Part shown: positions 14,529 to 21,819 of the stretch, one piece after another | How positions within the stretch are numbered: position 1 is the stretch's first letter | Layout: each line of letters starts with the position of its first letter | Assembly: GCA_021295655.1 (NCBI GenBank) | Contig: JAGWBX010000023.1 | Span: 1 to 34,308 of the forward strand | From: Candidatus Latescibacterota bacterium | GTDB taxonomy: Bacteria > Latescibacterota > UBA2968 > GCA-2709665 | DNA: 34,308 bases | Direction of reading: 5' to 3' | The notes under the pieces: model-generated | Databases searched by the model: none | What the model saw: only the letters and a program-made list of their open reading frames with translations | What the model was told of the DNA's origin: nothing | Translations under genes and position numbers: made by a program

Positions 14529-15725
14529 ATGGAAGGCAAGAGATTGATTCGAACAATCCGGCTGGACAACATATTGTCCTACGGATCCTGGGACGAAGAG
14601 TTCCATCTGGAGCCGTTGAACGTCCTCATCGGGCCCAACGCGTCGGGAAAGTCAAATCTCATCGAAGTACTATCGCTCCTCGCAGCCGCGCCTGGTCGGA
14701 ATCTTCAGGCACCGATTCGAGAGGGAGGAGGAGTTAGCGAGTGGTTATGGAAGGGTACAGAAAGGTTTCCCACAGCCGCGTTGGACGTAACAGTAGAGTA
14801 CAATGGTGATCAGCCGCTCCGGTATCGACTTTCGTTTACGGCGAGCGGCGCACGTTTCGAACTGAGAGACGAGGCGATTGAGAATGAGAAGCCAACGCCA
14901 GGAAACGAAGATCCGTATATTTACTACCGATACCAGGAAGGCCGGCCAATAATTAACGTCTTCATGTTGGAGGATTCGCGAATTGAACGGCGCTTAAAAC
15001 GTGAAGACGTACATCTAGAACAATCGATTTTGTCTCAGCGTCGCGATCCTGACTCCTACCCGGAATTGACCTTCTTGGCCGAGCAATTCGAACGCATGCG
15101 CTTCTATCGGGAGTGGAACCTCGGGCACTCAGCACCGTCCCGCCATCCACAGCAAGCCGACCTCCCGCAGGACAGCCTCCTGGAAGACGGCTCGAATCTA
15201 GGTCTAGTATTAAGCCGATTGCTGAATCAGCCACCTGTCAAGAGCGAGATATTGGACCATTTGATGATGTTTTATCCTTTGGTTGATGATGTTCAAGCCG
15301 CGATAAACAGTAGTACGGTGCAGATATTCTTTCACGAAGACGGTTTGTACCGTCCGATTCCCGCCACCCGACTTTCTGACGGTAGCATGCGCTATCTTTG
15401 CCTCCTTGCCGTACTCTGCAATCCCACACCTCCGCCTGTTGTCTGCATTGAGGAGCCGGAGATTGGTGTCCACCCGGACGTGATCCCGGAGATTGCAAAG
15501 CTTATGGTCAAGGCGTCGTCACGTAGCCAGATCTTTGTTACAACCCACTCCGATATTCTCATTGACGCACTCACTGACACACCCGAGGCAGTGATTGTCT
15601 GCGAAAAGTCCGAGGGTGCGACGCAACTGCGCCGCCTAGATGCGGAGGAACTTGAGCCGTGGCTTAAAGATTACCGACTTGGCGAGCTCTGGGTAAAAGG
15701 AGAAATTGGGGGGAACCGGTGGTAA
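14529..15725 (+). CDS. AAA-family ATPase (AAA_21/SMC-like), partner of DUF4276 protein
   Basis: The 398-residue protein has Walker A Gly35-Pro-Asn-Ala-Ser-Gly-Lys-Ser42. It has an ABC-like signature Leu-Ser-Asp-Gly-Ser-Met-Arg near residue 285, Walker B Cys-Ile-Glu-Glu-Pro-Glu-Ile-Gly-Val-His-Pro near 312, and a switch His in Thr-Thr-His-Ser-Asp. Between them is a helical, coiled-coil-prone insert. It ends Leu-Gly-Glu-Leu-Trp-Val-Lys-Gly-Glu-Ile-Gly-Gly-Asn-Arg-Trp, a tail I associate with ATPases coupled to DUF4276 genes. The ATG follows a GAGGGG ribosome site. The next gene overlaps by seven bases, so the two are translated together. Related ATPase/TOPRIM-like pairs (OLD, PARIS) sense or block phage. 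By analogy this may be an ATP-driven sensor, but defence activity is inference. Confidence 0.88.
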   Translation: MEGKRLIRTIRLDNILSYGSWDEEFHLEPLNVLIGPNASGKSNLIEVLSLLAAAPGRNLQAPIREGGGVSEWLWKGTERFPTAALDVTVEYNGDQPLRYRLSFTASGARFELRDEAIENEKPTPGNEDPYIYYRYQEGRPIINVFMLEDSRIERRLKREDVHLEQSILSQRRDPDSYPELTFLAEQFERMRFYREWNLGHSAPSRHPQQADLPQDSLLEDGSNLGLVLSRLLNQPPVKSEILDHLMMFYPLVDDVQAAINSSTVQIFFHEDGLYRPIPATRLSDGSMRYLCLLAVLCNPTPPPVVCIEEPEIGVHPDVIPEIAKLMVKASSRSQIFVTTHSDILIDALTDTPEAVIVCEKSEGATQLRRLDAEELEPWLKDYRLGELWVKGEIGGNRW

Positions 15726-16330
15726 ATACCAAGCTATATGTGGAAGGCGGTGGCGAGAGCAAGGCGCTGAGGAGGGCCTGCCGAAGAGGTTTTCGGAGAT
15801 TCATTGAGAAATCTGGGTTGAAAGGAAAAATGCCAGAAATTTTGGCTTCCGGCAGCCGCAGGAACGCGTACGAGGATTTTGAGACGAGACATCGGCATGC
15901 AGCCAACAAGAGTGTAACTGTGCTGCTCTTGGTTGACGCTGAGGCGCCGGTATTGAAAGCGGAGCCGTGGGAACACCTCAAGGACCGTGATGGCTGGGAC
16001 CGCCCCGACGGCGGAACGGACGACCAGTGCCACCTTATGGTGCAAGTCATGGAATCATGGTTTCTGGTGGACCGCACGGCCCTTGAGGAATTCTACGGCC
16101 AGGGTTTTCAGGAATCCGCGCTCCCGTCGAATCAACAGATAGAACAGGTTGCCAAAAATGATGTCTTCAACGGTCTTAATCGGGCTAGCCGCAATACCAC
16201 GAAGGGTCGCTATGATAAAGGTCGGCACAGTTTCGAAATCCTGGAGAAGATAGATCCGGAAAAGGTCACGGATGCGTCGCCGCACGCAAGACGATTTGTG
16301 GAGACACTCTTCAAGCTAACGGGAAGTTAG
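15719..16330 (+). CDS. DUF4276 family protein, TOPRIM-like candidate nuclease
   Basis: The 203-residue protein starts at GTG 15719, seven bases before the end of the ATPase gene, with a G-run ribosome site at 15708-15713. Its N terminus, Leu-Tyr-Val-Glu-Gly-Gly-Gly-Glu-Ser, and the strand Leu-Leu-Leu-Val-Asp-Ala-Glu-Ala resemble the Glu and Asp-x-Asp/Glu metal sites of TOPRIM nucleases. Later family marks are Trp-Asp-Arg-Pro, Asp-Asp-Gln-Cys-His-Leu-Met-Val-Gln-Val-Met-Glu-Ser-Trp and Lys-Gly-Arg-His-Ser-Phe. I recognise the DUF4276 family with good confidence, but nuclease function is a structural guess. In the likely pair model the ATPase controls this effector. No frameshift or lost motif is seen. 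Confidence 0.85.
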   Translation: MVNTKLYVEGGGESKALRRACRRGFRRFIEKSGLKGKMPEILASGSRRNAYEDFETRHRHAANKSVTVLLLVDAEAPVLKAEPWEHLKDRDGWDRPDGGTDDQCHLMVQVMESWFLVDRTALEEFYGQGFQESALPSNQQIEQVAKNDVFNGLNRASRNTTKGRYDKGRHSFEILEKIDPEKVTDASPHARRFVETLFKLTGS

Positions 16331-16344
16331 ACTCCCGAGGATAA

Positions 16345-16428
16345 TCAGGTACAGGCCGGGGCCGCCAGGCAGCTGTTCTTGCTTTTCCCGAACTCATAAA
16401 CGTCGCTGAAGGCAGAAAGGTGTTTTGA
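16345..16428 (+). pseudogene. Probable 3' remnant of a second DUF2442-like gene
   Basis: In the frame matching the DUF2442 gene's 3' end, this segment reads ...Phe-Pro-Glu-Leu-Ile-Asn-Val-Ala-Glu-Gly-Arg-Lys-Val-Phe and stops at TGA 16426-16428. The last eight codons align with Ala-Glu-Gly-Arg-Asn-Val-Phe-Leu in the left copy. It has no start and an in-frame stop at 16342-16344, so only a tail remains. The assignment upstream of the repeat boundary is weak. Confidence 0.45.
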
Positions 16429-16489
16429 CGGCCACCTATGTCCCACAACGGCAGTTGTTGGCCGGAAACCCTGAAAAGTGGCCAACAAA
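16405..16489 (+). repeat. 85-bp direct repeat, right copy
   Basis: Gap-free match to 14351-14435. It begins GCTGAAGGCAGAAA and ends TGGCCAACAAA, and keeps the TTGTTGGCC/GGCCAACAA inverted repeat. It lies 75 nt after the DUF4276 stop codon. Confidence 0.92.
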
Positions 16490-16658
16490 TTTGATCAAGT
16501 CCGTGAGTAGGCGATGGAGCCTCAGGCGCGTCTCGATAATTTACACAATACGGTGAGTAATTTTAATCAGCTCATTGAGTAATCCGTCATTTTGACGTTC
16601 TCAAGATGTAATCTTGTTGTACCGGCCGCATGAACGAGGGTCGCTGCAGAAGAAACCA

Positions 16659-16679
16659 GGGCACCCACAAGGGGCGCCG
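16659..16679 (+). repeat. Palindromic repeat unit 4
   Basis: GGGCACCC, loop ACAAG, GGGCGCCG: the same layout as unit 1 with diverged arms. It is followed by CTACAAC, reminiscent of the CCTACA end of the element at 33783-33854. Confidence 0.7.
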
Positions 16680-16823
16680 CTACAACATCACGGTTGATCG
16701 TGGGGGAATGCGGTGGAGAGTAACTGGCGAATCCGGACGACAAGCCGTACCGATTCTTGTCCGGTGAATTGAGAACATTTGTTGCAATTTTTGATCACCT
16801 GCGCGAAATTCTACCCATTGCAG

Positions 16824-16844
16824 GGGTGTCCCATGTGGGCGCCC
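16824..16844 (-). repeat. Palindromic repeat unit 5
   Basis: GGGTGTCC, a CATGT loop, then GGGCGCCC. It sits 165 nt after unit 4 in the same gap. Confidence 0.7.
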
Positions 16845-16888
16845 GCCTGCCTCGACAGTGGAGAATTTCCTGGGAGCGGGATTTTGCA

Positions 16889-16910
16889 GGGTCGCCTCTT
16901 TCGGGCGCCC
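16889..16910 (-). repeat. Palindromic repeat unit 6 (degenerate)
   Basis: GGGTCGCC, a TCTTTC centre, then GGGCGCCC. The arms no longer pair perfectly, so this is a decayed member. It ends about 42 nt before the methyltransferase start codon. Confidence 0.55.
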
Positions 16911-16951
16911 GGTCTTCCGATTCCTTTTTTGGGAAAAACGGAGAAAATCCA

Positions 16952-17931
16952 ATGCCCGAGTCGATTTTGAAACAGCTTGAGGAGGGGGTGGTTCTGGGCG
17001 ACGGGGGGTACCTGCTCGCCCTGGAGAACCGGGGCTACGTCCAGGCCGGTCCGTTCACGCCGGAGGTAACGATTGAACACCCCAACGCGCTTCTGGCCCT
17101 GCACGAGGAGTTCGTGCACGCCGGCGCGGACGTCCTGCAGGTGCTCACGTTTTACGCCAGCGAGAACAAACTGGCGCAGACCGGGTACGCCGGGCGGCTG
17201 GAGGAGATCAACCGCGCGGCCGTCAGGATCGCTCGAGAGGCCGGTGGCGGCAGGGCGCTGGTTGCCGGGAATATCTGCCTCACGTGGAAGTACCCCGAAT
17301 CGGAGGACGAATGCCGGCGGCTGTTCGACGCCCAACTCGGCTACCAGATGGCCGAAGGCGTGGACTTCATCATCGGAGAAACCTTTCTCCACGTTGGCGA
17401 AGCCCTCATCGCCCTCGAATGCGCCCGGAAAACCGGCCTTCCCGCGATGATCACGATGGCTTTCGAAGGTCCCGATACGCGGGATGGTAAGAGCCCGGGA
17501 GAGGCAGCGCGCATGCTGGAAGGCGCAGGCTCGAACGTCGTAGGCGCCAATTGCTGGCAGGACCCCACGTTCATGCCGAACAGATGCGCGAGGCGGTAAC
17601 CTGCCACGTTGCCGCACAGCCGGTCGCCTATCGTTGCTCGCCCGAAGTACCGTTCTTTACCGGGCAGCCCGGTTTTCCGGACAGACTCGACGCCTCCAAG
17701 ATCTCCCGTTACGAAATGGGCGATTTCGCCAAGAAAGCGTTGGACCTCGGCGTAAACTATATCGGCGGCTGCTGCGGATGCGAGGGTTCGCACATCCGCC
17801 AGATGGCCCGCGCCATCGGCAAATTACCAGCCGAGGAACGCGAATGGGCCGCCGACTACGGGAAACCCCAGTCGGCCACCGAAGCGTACATAGAAATCCG
17901 GGAGCAGACCGGCGCAGCTCCCGGAGCATGA
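16952..17931 (+). pseudogene. Betaine/homocysteine S-methyltransferase family, frameshifted
   Basis: From ATG 16952 (GGAG at 16940-16943) the frame gives a homocysteine-binding methyltransferase domain with Gly-Asp-Gly-Gly-Tyr, Glu-Thr-Phe and Gly-Ala-Asn-Cys201. It runs off-family after Asp-Pro-Thr-Phe-Met and stops at 17599. The missing C-terminal third is in the next frame (Glu-Gln-Met-Arg-Glu-Ala-Val... to TGA 17929-17931) and contains Gly-Gly-Cys-Cys-Gly-Cys-Glu-Gly, the zinc-binding pair. One base lost near 17570-17580 explains it: 980 nt is 3 x 326 plus 2. Restored, all three zinc-thiolate Cys are present in about 325 residues. The enzyme would move a methyl group from betaine or a similar donor to homocysteine, giving methionine. 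With the FAD/GcvT protein this suggests betaine use. Confidence 0.87.
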
Positions 17932-17970
17932 AGAGATTTCGGGGACGGATCCAATCCCGCGGCGACGAAG

Positions 17971-18750
17971 TCAATCGACCCGGCGGTCGGTTTCCCCCCA
18001 CTCCCAGAACGTCACGCGGTATCCGGCTCCTTTCAACGCCAGGGCGCCAACGTACCCGGGTCCGGGGTCCAGCGCCTTCATAAACCACTCCGACGATGCG
18101 TTCGGGTCATCGTTAACGCGCAGCAGGGCCGCGGGTGTTCCGGGCGTCAGAGAAACTTCGAAACCATCCAGCGGGCAGGCAAGGCCGGTCCCCAACGCCT
18201 TGATATAAGCTTCCTTTCGGGTCCAGCAGTTGAAGAACGCCTGGTATTGGACCTCGGGGGGCAGCGCCCGGATCGCGGCGACTTCACCGGGCGCGAAATA
18301 ACGCCCCGCCAGCCGCAGGTGCTCCCTCACCTCGCGGATGCGTTCAACGTCTACACCGATTCTCCGCGCTCTGATCACCGCGAGGAGAGCGAGTTCGCCG
18401 GAATGGGAGAGGTTGAAGCGCAGCCGGTTTCCATCCGAACCCGTTTTCAGAAAGGGTTTGCCCCGATGCCCGTAGCCGAAATTCAGGCGTTCGGGGGCCT
18501 GCCCCAGATACCGGGCAAGAATTCGCCTGAGCGACGCCCGGCCGACAATGAAACGCGCCCGGTGTCTGTCAAAGACGAACCGGGCGGCGCGGGCGGTTTC
18601 ATCCTCGGAAAGCACACCCCGCAACTCCTGGACCTCCGAAGCCGGCCGGTCCAGATTCATGCGCCAGACCTGAATCTCATCGTGTGACGCCATCAGGCGC
18701 TCGGGCGGCGGGCGCCAGATATCGGATGTTGATCGTTTGAGTTGACTCAC
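17971..18750 (-). CDS. 4'-phosphopantetheinyl transferase (Sfp type)
   Basis: The 259-residue protein has the Sfp-family magnesium motif Ile-Gly-Val-Asp-Val-Glu and the later [13 protein letters not shown] motif. It would transfer phosphopantetheine from CoA to a carrier-protein Ser, activating acyl or peptidyl carrier proteins. The start is GTG 18750, which overlaps the dehydratase stop as GTGA (18747-18750); a much longer open frame upstream is the shadow of the dehydratase gene. It is the last gene of the three-gene minus-strand operon. No polyketide, peptide-synthetase or fatty-acid carrier gene is nearby, so its target is elsewhere and the pairing with sugar genes is odd. Confidence 0.92.
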   Translation of the reverse strand: MSQLKRSTSDIWRPPPERLMASHDEIQVWRMNLDRPASEVQELRGVLSEDETARAARFVFDRHRARFIVGRASLRRILARYLGQAPERLNFGYGHRGKPFLKTGSDGNRLRFNLSHSGELALLAVIRARRIGVDVERIREVREHLRLAGRYFAPGEVAAIRALPPEVQYQAFFNCWTRKEAYIKALGTGLACPLDGFEVSLTPGTPAALLRVNDDPNASSEWFMKALDPGPGYVGALALKGAGYRVTFWEWGETDRRVD

Positions 18751-20735
18751 GGGGATGTACCGCCGTTCAACCGCTGCACAATCGCATCCACGTCGTATAC
18801 GCATCCCCCCCAGGTTCCGCCGCCCACGTTCTGAAGGGCCGCCCACAGCCGGGTATCCTCCGGCAGGTCCGCGTCGGGCGCCAGATCGGACCGCGTGGCC
18901 CTTTCGGCCAGAATGCGGCAACCCGCTTCGGGTCCAAAACGGGTCTCGCCCACGCCAACAAAGTGGATGCTGCCTGAAAGTTCCTTCCGGTCGATCACAA
19001 TCTCCACAACGTCGCCATCCACCAGCTTGCCAATCGGGCCGCCGGCCAGCGCCTCCGGGCCGACGTGGCCGATGCAGGCCCCGGTTGAAAACCCTGAAAA
19101 GCGCGCGTCCGTAAGCACGGCCACGTGTTTTCCGAAGTCCAGGTACTTGAGGGCGGTGGTGATCTGCGCGATCTCCTCCATCCCTGCGCCCATGGGGCCT
19201 CGTCCGATCAACACCATCACGTCTCCGGGTTTCACGCCCTTCGGACCGGAATCCTTCAGCGCGGCGGCAGCCGCCCTCTCTGTGGTGAACACCTTGACCG
19301 GACCGGTCATCCGGTAGACGCCGTCCGCGTCGACAACCGAAGGGTCGATCGCGGTACTCTTTACCACGGAACCTTCGGGCGCGATGTTTCCCGAGGGGAA
19401 ACAGACCGTGCTGGTCAGTCCCCTTGCCCGTGCGCGGCCGGCGTCCATAATCACGTGGTCCGCGTCGATTCCGTCCTGATCGCGCAGCGTCTGCCTGAGC
19501 CTGGCTCGCCGTTCGGATCCCTCCCACCAGTCGAGGTTCTCACCCAGCGTCCCTCCTGAAATCGTGAGGGCGCCCGTTTCCAGCAATCCCAGTTTCCTGA
19601 GGTGCAGCATGACTTCCGGCACGCCGCCGGCGAGAAACGCCCGGATCGTCGGATGGAATTCGGGACCGTTGGGCAGTACGTCGACCAGACGGGGGACCTG
19701 GCGATTCACGTGGTTCCAGTCGGCCACGGTCGGCCTTTTGCGTCCGGCAGCGTAGGCCACCGCGGGAATGTGCAACAGGAGGTTGGTCGATCCGCCGAAC
19801 GCCGCATGCGTGACCATCGCATTGTGAACCGCGGCATCCGTAATCACGTCGGCCGTGGTGAGTCCCTCGGCCTGCATTGCGAACACCGCGCGGGCGGAAC
19901 GGAGCGCCATGTCCAGCCAGACTGCCTGGCCCGACGGCGCCAGGGCCGAGTGGGTGAGCGCAAATCCCAGCGCTTCGGCCACGACCTGTGACGTCGCCGC
20001 CGTGCCCAGAAACTGGCAGCCGCCGCCCGGCGACGCGCAGGCCCGGCAACCCAGGTCCTGCACCTCGGAAAGCGACATCTCTCCGTGCGCCAGCCTGACG
20101 CCCACCGACTGAATCTTGCCGGCGTCCTCCCCGTCTTCCGGTGGCAGCGTCACGCCACCCGGAACGATCGCCGTGGGCAGCGCGTGCATTGCCGCCAAGG
20201 CGATCATCATCGCGGGCAATCCCTTGTCGCAGGTTGCAACGCCGATCACCCCCTTTCGCGTGGGAAGCGACCGGACCAGGCGCCGGAGCACCGTGGCCGC
20301 GTCGTTGCGATACGCCAGACTGTCCATCATGCCCGTCGTGCCCTGGGACCGTCCGTCGCAGGGGTCCGAGCAATACCCCGCAAAGGGAATGCCGCCCAGT
20401 CGATGAATCTCCAGAGCGGCCTCCCGCATCAACAACCCGACCTCCCAGTGTCCCGTGTGGAATCCCAGCGCGACGGGACGTCCGTCCGGCTCGCGAATTC
20501 CGCCCATCGTACTCAGGATCAGGAACTCGGGCCGGCCCAGCTCCGAAGGATCCCATCCCATACCCGCATTCTGGCTGTACCCGAAGATATCGCCGCTGGG
20601 CGATTCAACCACCAGATCTTCGGTCAGGGAAATCAGCCGGCCTTCCGGTCCCGGCGCGCGCGTGCGGACCTCGTAGATCGTCTCGTCGTCGGACTGCAGA
20701 ATGGCGCCAAAGGACGGATTGCTTTCGAGGGACAT
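18747..20735 (-). CDS. yjhG: YjhG/YagF-type D-xylonate dehydratase (IlvD/Edd family)
   Basis: The 662-residue protein closely follows the YjhG/YagF branch of the IlvD/Edd iron-sulfur dehydratases (about 655 residues). Marks include Pro-Ser-Gly-Asp-Ile-Phe-Gly, [15 protein letters not shown], Val-Ala-Thr-Cys-Asp-Lys-Gly-Leu-Pro and [14 protein letters not shown]. The Cys residues should hold the Fe-S cluster. Other marks are Ala-Ala-Phe-Gly-Gly-Ser-Thr-Asn and Asp-Ala-Arg-Phe-Ser-Gly. YjhG removes water from D-xylonate to give 2-keto-3-deoxy-D-xylonate; a related sugar acid is possible. ATG 20735 follows GAGGA. It lies 48 nt after a sugar isomerase/epimerase and overlaps the PPTase, so it is in one operon. 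Confidence 0.95.
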   Translation of the reverse strand: MSLESNPSFGAILQSDDETIYEVRTRAPGPEGRLISLTEDLVVESPSGDIFGYSQNAGMGWDPSELGRPEFLILSTMGGIREPDGRPVALGFHTGHWEVGLLMREAALEIHRLGGIPFAGYCSDPCDGRSQGTTGMMDSLAYRNDAATVLRRLVRSLPTRKGVIGVATCDKGLPAMMIALAAMHALPTAIVPGGVTLPPEDGEDAGKIQSVGVRLAHGEMSLSEVQDLGCRACASPGGGCQFLGTAATSQVVAEALGFALTHSALAPSGQAVWLDMALRSARAVFAMQAEGLTTADVITDAAVHNAMVTHAAFGGSTNLLLHIPAVAYAAGRKRPTVADWNHVNRQVPRLVDVLPNGPEFHPTIRAFLAGGVPEVMLHLRKLGLLETGALTISGGTLGENLDWWEGSERRARLRQTLRDQDGIDADHVIMDAGRARARGLTSTVCFPSGNIAPEGSVVKSTAIDPSVVDADGVYRMTGPVKVFTTERAAAAALKDSGPKGVKPGDVMVLIGRGPMGAGMEEIAQITTALKYLDFGKHVAVLTDARFSGFSTGACIGHVGPEALAGGPIGKLVDGDVVEIVIDRKELSGSIHFVGVGETRFGPEAGCRILAERATRSDLAPDADLPEDTRLWAALQNVGGGTWGGCVYDVDAIVQRLNGGTSP

Positions 20736-20783
20736 ACGAATCCTCGCAACCTGACGAACCCGTGCGGCGGGTTTACGAATTGT

Positions 20784-21554
20784 CTATTCCAGGCCCATTC
20801 CCTGCAAATTCCGCAGGCTGATGCCCAGGCTCTCGAACGGGTCACGCTGGCAGGTGTCCTGCTCCACGATATACCACCGGGTGCCGGCCGCCACGCACGA
20901 ATCCAGAATGGCCGGCCAGTTCAGGTTGCCCTCGCCCACCTCGGCGTAGAGCTGCTCCCGGCCGCGCATGGCCATATCTTTCACGTGAACCAGGTCCGCC
21001 CGGCCGGCAGCCTTGCGAATCCACGCCGCCGGGTCGCCGCCTCCGTGCTGTATCCAGTAGGTGTCGATTTCGAGCTGAAAGACCGCAGGGTCGCTTTCTT
21101 CGAACAGGATCTGCAGCCCCGTTCGATCGCCGAATCGCTCCAGTTCAAAACTGTGGTTGTGATACCCGAACGTGAGTCCGGCCGCCGCGAGCCTTCCGGC
21201 CACTTCGGATGCCTCGCGGGCGAACCGCCTGTAACCTTCTCCGCCGTCTTCACGGTAACTCTGGGGAAGCCCGCCGATCGCCGGGTACCTGCACCCCCAC
21301 AACAGGTGTTCGTCGATGACCGCCTGGGTTTCATCCCTCATGCGTTCGTAGCTGGTGTGTGTGGCGCAGATCTCAAGACCCTCGCCATCCGCAAGGTCTT
21401 TGAGCTCGCGGGGGCTGATGTCTCCGAACGCCGACACCTGCATGGCGTCGTATCCCAGCGCTTTCACCTTCTTCAGACTGGCCGCGACGTCCGCGGGTGT
21501 TTGTGTGAACTCACGCACCGTATACATCTGCGCCGCCAATACCGTACCGGCCAT
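20784..21554 (-). CDS. Sugar phosphate isomerase/epimerase (xylose-isomerase-like TIM barrel)
   Basis: The 256-residue protein belongs to the AP-endonuclease-2/xylose-isomerase-like barrel family. Visible marks are Ala-Gln-Met-Tyr-Thr-Val-Arg at the first strand, Gly-Tyr-His-Asn-His-Ser-Phe-Glu-Leu near residue 130, Leu-Glu-Ile-Asp-Thr-Tyr-Trp and His-Val-Lys-Asp-Met. Together they supply the Glu/His/Asp metal site. The ATG follows AAGGAG. It heads the minus-strand operon with the YjhG-like dehydratase, so it probably handles an upstream sugar or sugar acid such as a ketose or inositol derivative. The substrate cannot be assigned. Confidence 0.9.
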   Translation of the reverse strand: MAGTVLAAQMYTVREFTQTPADVAASLKKVKALGYDAMQVSAFGDISPRELKDLADGEGLEICATHTSYERMRDETQAVIDEHLLWGCRYPAIGGLPQSYREDGGEGYRRFAREASEVAGRLAAAGLTFGYHNHSFELERFGDRTGLQILFEESDPAVFQLEIDTYWIQHGGGDPAAWIRKAAGRADLVHVKDMAMRGREQLYAEVGEGNLNWPAILDSCVAAGTRWYIVEQDTCQRDPFESLGISLRNLQGMGLE

Positions 21555-21647
21555 CTTCCGCTCCTTTCCACAATTGCCAATGCCTCATGTGCACGCTTTT
21601 TTCAAGTACCAAAATACCAAAGGATCGAGGAACTTCCAAGCCAAGTT

Positions 21648-21687
21648 TTCCTGCCGGAAGCCTCACGTCCTTCCACGATGGCAGGAA
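21648..21687 (+). promoter_or_regulatory. Large imperfect hairpin in the divergent promoter region
   Basis: TTCCTGCC (21648-21655) pairs with GGCAGGAA (21680-21687). Inside, GGAAG (21656-21660) pairs with CTTCC (21670-21674), leaving a small bulge. It is followed by CGATTTTTA, so on the plus strand it looks terminator-like, though no gene ends there. It lies 133 nt before the transketolase start and could be a leader attenuator. Confidence 0.5.
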
Positions 21688-21819
21688 CGATTTTTAACTG
21701 GTATTTTTCCGAAACCACTGTATTTTTAATCTTCAGTTTCCGCTCCCCATTCCCACCCCCGTATTGCGCCGTCCCCCCTGAATCAACCGAACCCGCCTCC
21801 CTCGCATAGGAGTCCGTTT

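Larger units (their letters stand above)
16331..16951. other. Gap between the defence-like pair and the methyltransferase
   Basis: This 621-nt stretch holds the right copy of the 85-bp repeat, a probable 3' remnant of a second DUF2442 gene, and three palindromic repeat units. Its right end carries the methyltransferase ribosome site. Repeats and gene remnants without any whole gene suggest a site of repeated rearrangement. Confidence 0.7.

Noticed and set aside
14351-16489. Direct repeats considered as part of a CRISPR array
   Set aside because: Only two copies, each 85 bp, separated by two genes; no spacer structure or cas genes.
16757-16951. N-terminal extension of the methyltransferase frame
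   Set aside because: It runs through two palindromic repeat units and precedes the family start; ATG 16952 has a ribosome site.
18750-19527. Upstream extension of the phosphopantetheinyl transferase frame
   Set aside because: It overlaps the dehydratase gene out of frame; the GTG at 18750 gives the family-sized protein and a 4-bp operon overlap.
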